Shown here in pieces: positions 17,650-25,254 of a stretch of 64,000 nt of DNA. The DNA comes from Chryseobacterium gotjawalense (lineage in GTDB: Bacteria; Bacteroidota; Bacteroidia; Flavobacteriales; Weeksellaceae). Numbering within the stretch: the first letter of the stretch is position 1; each line of letters opens with the position of its first letter. The notes beneath the pieces were generated by a model. The model was not told the DNA's origin, did not search any database, and saw nothing but the letters and a program-made list of their open reading frames with translations. The position numbers and the translations under genes were made by a program. The stretch is taken from NCBI RefSeq assembly GCF_030012525.1, contig NZ_CP124855.1, forward strand, positions 248,001-312,000. The letters run 5' to 3'.

Positions 17650-17844
17650 TTAACACCCACCTTGTATCAATTCAATAAACTCAATATTTTTGGAAAGTTT
17701 TTTATTGATTTTTGTTGGAGCTTTCTGAAGTCTAAAGAGAAAATTCGGTGATAATTCCTTTAACTCAGCTTTCTTTAAAATATCAATACCCAACTTGGGT
17801 ACACCTTGTGGGTTTAATCCATCAATAATACCAAAATTTGTCAT
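17650..17844 (-). CDS. Possible small peptide ending in GGC
   Basis: A 64-residue frame in the 282-bp gap between the RteC and HTH genes. It has plausible composition (GVPKLGIDILKKAELKELSP) and ends LIQGGC. No homologue was recognised. The C-terminal GG(C) is of interest because a ThiF/E1-like gene lies 1 kb away and such enzymes act on exposed GG tails, but the gene order does not link them. It may be a chance frame. Confidence 0.35.
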   Translation of the reverse strand: MTNFGIIDGLNPQGVPKLGIDILKKAELKELSPNFLFRLQKAPTKINKKLSKNIEFIELIQGGC

Positions 17845-17916
17845 AACAAAATAAAAGTAATAAGGGTCACTGTCATTCTGAGCACAGCTAAGGCCCTCAA
17901 ACTTAACTCAAAAATT

Positions 17917-18180
17917 ATGACATTAGAAGTATTAACCAAAGAAGATCTCCAGCAGTTTAAAATTGAACTGCTCGAAAGTATTGAAAACTTACTTCAAGGA
18001 AAGAAGACAGAAGAAAAGTTATGGCTTAGAACCTCTGAGGTCAGAAAACTCTTAAATATATCTTCCGGAACCTTACAAAACCTGAGAATCAACGGAACTT
18101 TATCTTACAGCAAAATAGGAGGGACGCTGTATTACAATTATAAAGACATCCAAACTCTGCTGATGGATTGTAAACATTAA
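17917..18180 (+). CDS. Excisionase/MerR-like HTH protein
   Basis: The 87-residue protein has a C-terminal winged-helix segment, WLRTSEVRKLLNISSGTLQN then LRINGTLSYSKIGGTLYY, as in HTH_17/excisionase-like proteins of Bacteroidota mobile elements. A short amphipathic N-terminal helix precedes it. Likely roles are excision control or regulation of the element. It heads a plus-strand series of small replication-region genes. Confidence 0.8.
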   Translation: MTLEVLTKEDLQQFKIELLESIENLLQGKKTEEKLWLRTSEVRKLLNISSGTLQNLRINGTLSYSKIGGTLYYNYKDIQTLLMDCKH

Positions 18181-18196
18181 TTGTAAGTCAGTAATT

Positions 18197-18739
18197 ATGA
18201 AACAGACTAAAAATATTATCAGCTTTTTTGAACGGGTCATTGAGGATGATCGATTGTATCCCTCTCATATCAGCATGTACGTTTCACTTTTGCAATTTTG
18301 GAGTTTGAATCGGTTTCAAAATCCTTTTCGTATTTGCCGGAAAGAGGTGATGAATTTAAGTAAAATCAAATCTCTGTCTACTTACCATAAATGTATCAGA
18401 GAACTGCATTGCGCCGGATTTATAATTTATTCGCCTAATTACAATTCGTACATAGGAAGTTTAATTGAAATTATTGATTTTGAAAGTGAAGTAAAAGACA
18501 AAAATAAATTATTTCAAAATCAGAATCTATTGCCAAAAGAAGAGACCTGTTTTTATGTACCGATGATTGATGAAGTTGAACGATATTTTACTGAACGGGA
18601 TTTTTCACCCGGCGAAGCCAATCAATTTTATTCTTTTTATCAATCGATCGATTGGAAATTGTGTAATAAAAAACCAATGAAATGTTGGCAATCCGCCGCA
18701 AGAAATTGGATTTCTAGAGTGAAAAATGTCAATCAATAA
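18197..18739 (+). CDS. Mobile-element HTH-like protein
   Basis: The 180-residue protein resembles the replication-region regulators of Bacteroidota elements. Its N-terminal half (ISMYVSLLQFWSLNRFQNPF then RICRKEVMNLSKIKSLSTYH and KCIRELHCAGFI) looks like a winged HTH. The C-terminal part (FTERDFSPGEANQFYSFYQS then MKCWQSAARNW) resembles DnaT/DnaD-tail helices. It lies 16 bases after the excisionase-like gene. The exact function is not known. Confidence 0.65.
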   Translation: MKQTKNIISFFERVIEDDRLYPSHISMYVSLLQFWSLNRFQNPFRICRKEVMNLSKIKSLSTYHKCIRELHCAGFIIYSPNYNSYIGSLIEIIDFESEVKDKNKLFQNQNLLPKEETCFYVPMIDEVERYFTERDFSPGEANQFYSFYQSIDWKLCNKKPMKCWQSAARNWISRVKNVNQ

Positions 18740-18759
18740 CACACCTAATAATCAAACGA

Positions 18760-19035
18760 ATGAGTAATTCAATAAAAAATAAACAAATGAAAAATATAGA
18801 TCCCAAAACGCCGATTTGGCAACTGACAGTTGAGGAATTTGTAGAAGTTTCGAAAAATCTAAATTCTGAAAAGAAGTATGAATATGGTTTGAAAGGTTTG
18901 GCAAAGATTCTGGGATGTTCTGTTTCGAAAGCTTCAGAAGTAAAATCCTCAGGAATATTGAATAAAGCAATTATTCAAAACGGTAATATTATCATCATTG
19001 ATAAAGAAAAAGCATTAGAACTTTTTGGAAAATAA
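18760..19035 (+). CDS. DUF3853-like protein
   Basis: The 91-residue protein matches the DUF3853 pattern: PIWQLTVEEFVEV, YGLKGLAKILGCSVSKASEV then KSSGILNKAIIQNGNIIIID. This looks like a small HTH fold. The family is found next to rep genes on mobile elements. A second start at 18787 (MKNIDPKTP) would give the usual family length. It overlaps the next frame by 11 bases. Confidence 0.8.
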   Translation: MSNSIKNKQMKNIDPKTPIWQLTVEEFVEVSKNLNSEKKYEYGLKGLAKILGCSVSKASEVKSSGILNKAIIQNGNIIIIDKEKALELFGK

Positions 19036-19753
19036 TAAGATGTATTATCTTGAATTGACAGATCGATTTTGGGTTTTTAACCAAAAAATATCGATTGGTT
19101 CAACTGGAATTTCAATGTATTTATACTTTTTGAAAATTGCTTTTGACAATGAGCGATATGATTTTCAAATTTCTGATGTTGCAGTAAGCAAAGAATTGGG
19201 ATTAACCAGAAAAACGATAAAGTCAACGAAAGAAAAGCTTAAAAGCTTAGGATTAATTCAATTCCAAACAAAAAACGGACTTCCGTGTAATTACAGGTTA
19301 TTATTAGATTATCCATTGTCGGTTTCTGAACCAAAAAATGTAATAAAGGAAGAAATTAAGAAGGAAGAATTTATTCAAAAAGAGGAAAAATTAGTATTTC
19401 CTTCGCCAACAGTTCCACCGATTCAAAACTTTTTTGAAAATACAGTTCAAAAAGTTGAAGCGCAATCATCAAGAGAAAAATCAAACAATAAAAACACTCC
19501 AAGTTGGGAAGAATTTATTGAATTCGCCCAAACATTAGAAATCTACGAATCACAGTTAGATTTTGAAATACAAACAAAATATGAGAGTTGGAAAAATAAT
19601 GAATGGAAAAACCATGTGGACCGACCCATTACCAATTGGAAATCTGCGCTAAAAAGTGCTTTGCCTTTTATGAAGAAAACAACCGAAGGTAGTATGCTGT
19701 CATTAAAATCAATTCCAAATATAAATCGACCAAAATCATTAAGCAAAAAATAA
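19025..19753 (+). CDS. Winged-helix replication-region protein
   Basis: The 242-residue protein starts with a winged-HTH segment (SDVAVSKELGLTRKTIKSTK then EKLKSLGLIQFQTKNG). A charged linker follows, then a C-terminal helix block (FEIQTKYESWKNNEWKNHVD then RPITNWKSALKSALPF) like DnaD/DnaT tails that help load helicase. The Met at 19040 is an alternative start. It sits directly before the rep gene, which suits a role in replication initiation. Confidence 0.55.
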   Translation: MENNKMYYLELTDRFWVFNQKISIGSTGISMYLYFLKIAFDNERYDFQISDVAVSKELGLTRKTIKSTKEKLKSLGLIQFQTKNGLPCNYRLLLDYPLSVSEPKNVIKEEIKKEEFIQKEEKLVFPSPTVPPIQNFFENTVQKVEAQSSREKSNNKNTPSWEEFIEFAQTLEIYESQLDFEIQTKYESWKNNEWKNHVDRPITNWKSALKSALPFMKKTTEGSMLSLKSIPNINRPKSLSKK

Positions 19754-19780
19754 AAACCCTAAATAAACATGAAGTGAAAT

Positions 19781-20911
19781 ATGGCTATTCAAGAGAAGGA
19801 TTTGAGGTTAATCCGAAAGGAATTTGAAAATAAAACCGAAAAAATTCCGGAGAGAATTCGTATTGGGAATCAATTCGTGGATGATTTTATTTTCGAAGAT
19901 CATGAAGCTGCAGATATTCCCATCAATGCGCTTCGGGTAATTTTTAATATTATTTCGATTATCAGCAACGAGCAATTTCGTCCGGAAGACCGCCCGAAGC
20001 AACTTTCTTTATTTGATGAAGAATTTGAAACGGAGAACAATGTATTTGCCTCAATAAAAATTAAAAATAACAAAATTTCTCCAAGTGGTTCCACAAAACA
20101 AGTCATCGCTGCTTATGAGTTTTTGGCTAAATTTAAAATGACTTGGTATAAATCGATGAATTCAAAAGGAAAAGAAATTAAAACTTTTGGAGGATTGATT
20201 TCTACACCAAGTTATGACAAACGAGGTTATACTACATTTTTAGTCAGTAGTTATTGGTTGAAAAAGCTATTGGTTATTCCAGAATACAATTATGTTTTGT
20301 ATAATTTGGTGTATAACATCAGAAATAACAAGCATATTATTTTCGCTATTTGGCTATCGAAAATTCCTGAAAATGGAACGGTTTTAAAACTTTCAACACT
20401 CAATAAAAAGTTCGGATTAAACTATAAATCCGCCAATGATTTTTGTTTTAAATTTCTAAAACAGGTAAGAATCAGCCTGAACAAGTACAATACTCTTTCG
20501 TTTAATTATAAATACAGAAAGGATTCAATATTTATCATTCCTTATAATACAAAAGCTGTTTCGGATCACAACTTATCCGTAAACACAAGAGATCAATTAA
20601 AATCACGCGAAGCGTATCTTAACCAAAGGGAAAAAATAACGCGAAGACTTGTCTATTTCAGAAAGAGATATGGTTTACAAAAACATGAAATGATTCAATT
20701 CACACATCAATACAAAAATATTCCTCAAACCAGAGAATTGATAGAAAAAGTTTTCAAAGAATTCATCAAAATAAATAGATTAAAAGGAATAAAATCAACA
20801 GAATTTCAAGGAAAACTATTTCTAAATGAAATCCAGAAACTCATCATAGATATTTATCGGAATACGAAAATGGGAGAATTATTGCCGAATGGTTATCCGA
20901 TGATTATTTGA
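19781..20911 (+). CDS. Replication initiator, RepB/Rep_3-like
   Basis: The 376-residue protein carries the paired winged-helix architecture of plasmid initiators. Examples are YEFLAKFKMTWYKSMNSKGK then TFGGLISTPSYDKRGYTTFL, followed by KLSTLNKKFGLNYKSANDFC. Iterons and a DnaA box begin directly at its stop codon (20913-21216), which strongly supports initiator function. Such proteins bind iterons and control copy number. Confidence 0.75.
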   Translation: MAIQEKDLRLIRKEFENKTEKIPERIRIGNQFVDDFIFEDHEAADIPINALRVIFNIISIISNEQFRPEDRPKQLSLFDEEFETENNVFASIKIKNNKISPSGSTKQVIAAYEFLAKFKMTWYKSMNSKGKEIKTFGGLISTPSYDKRGYTTFLVSSYWLKKLLVIPEYNYVLYNLVYNIRNNKHIIFAIWLSKIPENGTVLKLSTLNKKFGLNYKSANDFCFKFLKQVRISLNKYNTLSFNYKYRKDSIFIIPYNTKAVSDHNLSVNTRDQLKSREAYLNQREKITRRLVYFRKRYGLQKHEMIQFTHQYKNIPQTRELIEKVFKEFIKINRLKGIKSTEFQGKLFLNEIQKLIIDIYRNTKMGELLPNGYPMII

Positions 20912-20912
20912 A

Positions 20913-21216
20913 TTCGGATTCAACTCACTTTCGGAATTGCACTCATTTAGAATTCGGAATTCCGCTCACTGAAGTTAAAGAAATGTTAATACAGAAAAAT
21001 TTTTGATTGTTTTTTCGGAATTGCGCTCATTTTAAAATTTACAAAGCAATGAAAGCGTTAATAAACACCGGAAATTGTGGATAAGCTTAAAGATAATTGA
21101 AAAAGAGAAAATTTAATTCGGAATTGCGCTCATTCCAAAATTGATGGTTTTTCGGAATTGTGCTCATTCCAATTTCGGATTTCGACTCCTTTCTAATTCG
21201 GAATTGCGCTCATTCC
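20913..21216. other. Iteron replication origin
   Basis: Eight copies of TTCGGAATTGCGCTCATT start at 20913, 20930, 20953, 21014, 21117, 21151, 21174 and 21197. The best copies extend to ATTCC, giving each a GGAAT/ATTCC symmetry; those at 20913 and 21174 are the most diverged. A perfect DnaA box and an AT-rich stretch (20985-21015) lie inside the array. The spacing is irregular, unlike a tight iteron cluster, so some copies may be for handcuffing or incompatibility control. Confidence 0.85.
21076..21084 (-). promoter_or_regulatory. DnaA box
   Basis: TGTGGATAA is the exact complement of the consensus DnaA box TTATCCACA. It lies within the iteron array, between the fourth and fifth copies. Confidence 0.8.
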
Positions 21217-21346
21217 AAATTGATGTTAAATACTTTGTGAGTATGCGATTTGGCGGATTACTAAAAGTATTTACAAAGTAATAAAAAGTCTTTTTTTTAT
21301 TAAAAAGGAAAAGGTGAATAAAAAATTTGCTTTAAAAAAGAAAAAA

Positions 21347-22189
21347 ATGAATTGCGAAAAAATAAAAGAAAGGGTTAGCATAAGAGCGGTTTTGGAATCC
21401 TTCAACTTTTTTCCGGTGAAAGAAAATCAGAAAACTGCGTTTTATTTTGCGTTGGACAGAGAGGAAAAAACTCCAAGTTTTTCGGTAGATTTTGTGAAGA
21501 ATAAAGCGTTTGATTTCGGAACAGGGAAAAGTTATGATGTGATCTCAATTGTTCAGCAAATGAATCAATGTTCTGCTTTTGATGCGCTGAAATATTTGGA
21601 GAAGTTTGATTTTTCTATTCAAAAAAATGACAGAATTGAAGAAAGCGACCGAAGCAAAAATTATTCTATAATTAAATTGAGTGAAATTCAGCATCCTGCA
21701 TTAATCCAATATTTAAAATCCAGAAAAGTGTATGAACAAAAAGATTTAGTGCAAGAAATTGAGTATATATTGAATGGTAAGAAATATTTCGGAATCGGTT
21801 TTTTTAATAATTCTGAAGGAGTGGAAATCCGAAATAAAAATTCTAAAATTTGCTTAGGAAAAAAGGATGTTACTTTAATTGAAAATGAAAGAAATAAAAA
21901 CAGAGAAATTGTCGTTTTTGAAGGTTTTTTCGATTATCTGACTTACCGCAATATTGAGAAAATAGAAAATTTTAATTCAGATTATCTGATTCTAAATTCT
22001 ACAGCAATGCTTTTTAAAGTTGATGAAATTTTGAAAAAGTATGATAAAATTTCACTTTTTTTGGACAATGATGCAAATGGAAAAACGACCAAGGAAATTA
22101 TTCAAAAAAAGTATAAAAATGTTGAGGATTGCTCTTTATTGTACTTGGGTTTTAAGGATTTGAATGAGTGGTTTTGCACAAAAAAATAA
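21347..22189 (+). CDS. Primase-like protein with CHC2 and Toprim regions
   Basis: From the ATG at 21347 the protein has 280 residues; a GTG at 21314 would add 11 Lys-rich residues. The N-terminal part (IRAVLESFNFFPVKENQKTA, then TPSFSVDFVKNKAFDFGTGK) is like CHC2-type primase modules but without the zinc ligands. The C-terminal part has Toprim motifs: EIVVFEGFFDYLTYRN (catalytic Glu) and ISLFLDNDANGK (DxD). It lies just after the origin, consistent with priming plasmid-type replication. Confidence 0.8.
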   Translation: MNCEKIKERVSIRAVLESFNFFPVKENQKTAFYFALDREEKTPSFSVDFVKNKAFDFGTGKSYDVISIVQQMNQCSAFDALKYLEKFDFSIQKNDRIEESDRSKNYSIIKLSEIQHPALIQYLKSRKVYEQKDLVQEIEYILNGKKYFGIGFFNNSEGVEIRNKNSKICLGKKDVTLIENERNKNREIVVFEGFFDYLTYRNIEKIENFNSDYLILNSTAMLFKVDEILKKYDKISLFLDNDANGKTTKEIIQKKYKNVEDCSLLYLGFKDLNEWFCTKK

Positions 22190-22211
22190 GAGACCAAATT
22201 GAAAAACAAGT

Positions 22212-22862
22212 TTATAGCTCTTTATATTTCAAAATGGCTTCTTCAAAATCATCTTTTATAAATTCCCAATGTTTTCCATGGAGACAAATAGGATTGAAAT
22301 CATCATCTGCAAGAATGAAATTGGTGAAATTTTCTAAAATTAATTCTTTGTCGTGGCTGTATGGATAACGTTGCAGATGGAGTTCCAGCATTTTATTAAT
22401 ACTGTAATCAGGAAGAACTTCATGCAGATCCCAAAAATCTTTTTTTCGTCCACCTCTTTGTACCACGTCAATTTTCATTGCAATGATTTCCTCTATCGTT
22501 GCAAAACGGATTTCATCTTCTATTTTTGCAGGTTGTATATAAGAATCGGTATAATACAAATCCAGTTTAACCGTATTTTCTTTGTCAGTTCCGATGAAAT
22601 AAGATTTCCCCATTGCAGGTTCCAATTCAGAAAAAGTATCGATGTAAGCAAAATTACTTTTGAGAAAGAGATCAATTTTTTCAAAATCAATGCTTCCATA
22701 TTGCAAATCGCTGAATAAATCAATATCCACCGAAATCCGGTGTCCCAATTGCAAACTTAAAGCTGTTCCGCCTACCAATCTGAAATTTTCAAAAACATCA
22801 GATTCCATAAGGATTTGAAGACTGTTTTTCAGTACATTATTTACTGTGTTATAATATAACAT
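22212..22862 (-). CDS. AbiEii/AbiGii-type nucleotidyltransferase toxin
   Basis: The 216-residue protein has the nucleotidyltransferase core: FRLVGGTALSLQLGHRISVD then IDLFSD (GG...DxD). A third acidic residue follows in VKLDLYYTD, and IEEIIAMKIDVVQRGGRKKD then FWDLHEV is typical of AbiEii. Family toxins transfer nucleotides to GTP or tRNA and give phage abortive infection or plasmid maintenance. It follows its HTH partner by 9 bases on the minus strand, opposite to the replication genes. Confidence 0.85.
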   Translation of the reverse strand: MLYYNTVNNVLKNSLQILMESDVFENFRLVGGTALSLQLGHRISVDIDLFSDLQYGSIDFEKIDLFLKSNFAYIDTFSELEPAMGKSYFIGTDKENTVKLDLYYTDSYIQPAKIEDEIRFATIEEIIAMKIDVVQRGGRKKDFWDLHEVLPDYSINKMLELHLQRYPYSHDKELILENFTNFILADDDFNPICLHGKHWEFIKDDFEEAILKYKEL

Positions 22863-22871
22863 AGTACAGAA

Positions 22872-23360
22872 TTAAGAAATTGGATGAAGTTGCATTGGCT
22901 TCGTCTTTTTAGAATGAAGAGCGGTATTGATTTTCTGTTGACCATAAAAACGTGAAATTTCCGTCTTTTCTTCTTCGTTTCCACGTTCAAAAATACGATG
23001 GATAACCGCCTGATATTGTTTGTCCCAATCTATTTGATTAATGTCTGTATCCCAAAATAAGGATTTTCGGAGAATAGAAAGGTTAGGACTGTGGTTTTGT
23101 ATTTTTTCTTTTTCTTTCCATATTTCGTAATAACTCTGAAGAATGACAATTGTTCCTTCTTCCAGCTGCAATTCTTTTTCTATTTTTAAAGCTAAAGAAA
23201 CAGGGATATTTCTTCTTCCTTTTGTTATCTCATTAAATGTTTGAGGATATTCGCCCACAGCTATGGCAAAAGGTCTCTTTTTGAGCGAACGTTTTTGTAG
23301 TTCTCGCTCAAGAATAATTCCCGGATGGATGCCTTTGTATTTTATAAGTTGTGAATTCAT
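22872..23360 (-). CDS. HigA/VapI-like HTH antitoxin
   Basis: The 162-residue protein has an N-terminal HTH of the plasmid-maintenance antidote type: YKGIHPGIILERELQKRSL, then AVGEYPQTFNEITKGRRNIP and VSLALKIEKELQLEEG. Its C-terminal half is unassigned. It is directly upstream of the AbiEii-type toxin. A perfect palindrome overlapping its -7 box (23371-23386) suggests autorepression. Confidence 0.8.
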   Translation of the reverse strand: MNSQLIKYKGIHPGIILERELQKRSLKKRPFAIAVGEYPQTFNEITKGRRNIPVSLALKIEKELQLEEGTIVILQSYYEIWKEKEKIQNHSPNLSILRKSLFWDTDINQIDWDKQYQAVIHRIFERGNEEEKTEISRFYGQQKINTALHSKKTKPMQLHPIS

Positions 23361-23364
23361 ACTA

Positions 23365-23386
23365 CAAATATAAACAAATTTGTTTA
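23365..23386 (-). promoter_or_regulatory. Toxin-antitoxin promoter with palindromic operator
   Basis: TAAACAAATTTGTTTA (23371-23386) is a perfect 16-bp palindrome. It overlaps the minus-strand -7 box TATATTTG (complement of 23365-23372). The box is only about 5 bases from the antitoxin ATG, so the mRNA may be leaderless or the main start site lies further upstream. Confidence 0.65.
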
Positions 23387-23638
23387 CATTTTATAAAAAC
23401 AGATTTGATTTAATTATTCATGGAAAAACATTTCTTATCCTGTTTTTTTTGAAAATATTGCAGATCAATATTACCTGTTAAATCAGCTTCTAACTCAGGT
23501 CTGGCTTTTTACTATTGCAAATGTAGGAAAGCATCATTCACTCAAAAAAATCTTTTTGGGTTTCTATAAAAATTCTTTCCGCAAGCTTCAATAATTTTTA
23601 CAGACACTCCTAAATCCTTCGGACAAAAAAATTTCAAG

Positions 23639-23684
23639 CCCGATTCAAAACTTGTATTCAATTACGGGAACTGAATCGGGTTTT
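23639..23684. terminator. Hairpin in the gap before ssb
   Basis: CCCGATTCA (23639-23647) pairs with TGAATCGGG (23672-23680), followed by TTTT in the plus direction; the loop is 24 bases. No plus-strand gene lies just upstream, so it may end an unannotated short transcript. The rest of 23387-23890 shows no gene. Confidence 0.4.
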
Positions 23685-23890
23685 GTGTGCCTGATACTTT
23701 CCTATAATCACTAGCAAAGAAAAAGCCGGAACCTCAGTTATGAGAATCAATTCAATCATAGTTGCTCTTTTACATCAATGAAAATAATCAAATCAAACAA
23801 CGATAAATATTGCTTTTCCAATTTGGAAAAAAAGTATAAAAAAGAAAAAAGCCGAGTGTCCTCGAAACCAAATCAATTCAATCGAAAAAT

Positions 23891-23929
23891 TTAACTATCA
23901 AAAATTAAATATTAACTATCAAAAATTAA
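23891..23929. repeat. Direct repeat at the ssb promoter
   Basis: TTAACTATCAAAAATTAA occurs at 23891-23908 and 23912-23929, a 21-bp period, ending 5 bases before the ssb start codon. It could be two binding sites or a translation-control element. Confidence 0.6.
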
Positions 23930-23933
23930 CATT

Positions 23934-24329
23934 ATGAACATCATTGGAAGAATTACCAAAAACGCAGAAATCAACACGTTGAAAAACGACAAACAAGTTG
24001 TGAATTTCTCAGTAGCCATCAACAACAGCTACAAAAACAAACAAGGTGAGCGCGTAGAGCAAACGACTTATTACAATTGCTCCTATTGGATAAGTCCGAA
24101 TGTCGCAAAAATCCTTAACAAAGGAGCTTTGGTCGAGTTAACTGGCAGAGCAAGTTCGAGTGCATGGATTGGAAAAGACGGCGAAATAAAATCGGGATTG
24201 AATTTCCACACTTCAAACATCAAATTGCATGGTGGCGGGACTAAATCCATTACGGAAGATAAACCTTCTTCAAAACCAAAGAAAACCGCCTTTTCACAAG
24301 AAGAAACAGACGATGATTTACCTTTTTAG
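23934..24329 (+). CDS. ssb: Single-stranded DNA-binding protein
   Basis: The 131-residue protein has an OB fold with the SSB start MNIIGRITKNAEI, then VVNFSVAINNSYKNKQGERV and TTYYNCSYWI. The C-terminal acidic tip is EETDDDLPF. It is the standard length for an element-borne SSB, and it opens the PRTRC block. Confidence 0.93.
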   Translation: MNIIGRITKNAEINTLKNDKQVVNFSVAINNSYKNKQGERVEQTTYYNCSYWISPNVAKILNKGALVELTGRASSSAWIGKDGEIKSGLNFHTSNIKLHGGGTKSITEDKPSSKPKKTAFSQEETDDDLPF

Positions 24330-24394
24330 TTTTCATCAATTGAAGAGAAACAATCATCTAAAATTCAAAATTTATAATCTAAAATTATCACATT

Positions 24395-24922
24395 ATGCAA
24401 ACCAATTTTTTCAGACAAATAGCCAATATCAACCTTGCAGGTGATTTACAAATCACATTTACCAAAACCATAGAAAACAATTATGTCGTTTCCGTATTGC
24501 TCAAAAACGAGCAATGCGGGGATGAAGCGAGGAAAACCATTCCGCCCTTGAATTTACGAGGAACTTCGGAAGAATTGGACAATGGTTTTTTTGAAAATAT
24601 AACTACACCGCTACAAACTGCGTCGGGATTAATGGTTGATATGGAAAGTTTTATGAAGCAACTCGAACAAACCAAAAAGAACTCGGCGATGGAAAAGGAA
24701 AAATCCGACAAAGAGAAAAAAGACAAGGAAGCAAAAGAGAAAAAGTTTAAAGATGCTTTGCAAAAAGCCGAAGAACTTGAAAAAGAAGAAAAGTACAAAG
24801 AAGCTTGGTCTGCACTTCCCAAAGTTTCGGAGTTTCCCGATTACGCTGAAATTATCCGTAAAAAGCAGGATGAATGTGAAAGACATTTTGCCCCAAGTCT
24901 TTTTACTGAAAACCAGTCCTAA
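24395..24922 (+). CDS. PRTRC system protein E
   Basis: The 175-residue protein starts MQTNFFRQIANINLAGDLQI and has the PRTRC_E N-terminal domain (to about 90, with PPLNLRGTSEELDNGFFENI). A Lys/Glu-rich coiled coil follows (about 95-145). PRTRC is a conserved set of genes (ParB-related, ThiF, A-F) on plasmids and mobile elements whose joint function is not known. It lies between ssb and protein C. Confidence 0.88.
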   Translation: MQTNFFRQIANINLAGDLQITFTKTIENNYVVSVLLKNEQCGDEARKTIPPLNLRGTSEELDNGFFENITTPLQTASGLMVDMESFMKQLEQTKKNSAMEKEKSDKEKKDKEAKEKKFKDALQKAEELEKEEKYKEAWSALPKVSEFPDYAEIIRKKQDECERHFAPSLFTENQS

Positions 24923-24947
24923 AATTTAATTTAAAAATCAAAAAGTT

Positions 24948-25166
24948 ATGTTATTAGCAACCCAATTAGAAAGAGTTTTTATTATCAAAGACAACGGACA
25001 GGAAATCCGATTGACCGATCCCGAACCGAAATGGAGCGTAGAATCGGTGATGAATTTTTATGCCAACACTTACCCAATTCTAACCACCGCCAAAGTTTCT
25101 GAACCGAAAATCAAAGATGATATGATTCAGTACAAATTTGAAAGCGTGATGGGAACAAAAGGCTAA
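24948..25166 (+). CDS. PRTRC system protein C
   Basis: The 72-residue protein (MLLATQLERVFII, then LTDPEPKWSVESVMNFYANT) matches the small PRTRC_C family and has a ubiquitin-like length. This is notable because the block also has a ThiF/E1-like member. It does not end in GG (ends SVMGTKG). Confidence 0.88.
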   Translation: MLLATQLERVFIIKDNGQEIRLTDPEPKWSVESVMNFYANTYPILTTAKVSEPKIKDDMIQYKFESVMGTKG

Positions 25167-25254
25167 AATACTTCTTGCGATTGGCTTATAGCAATTTGCT
25201 TTAAAGCCAATCGTAATTTTCTAACAAAAATCAACAGACAACCAAAAATAAAAA

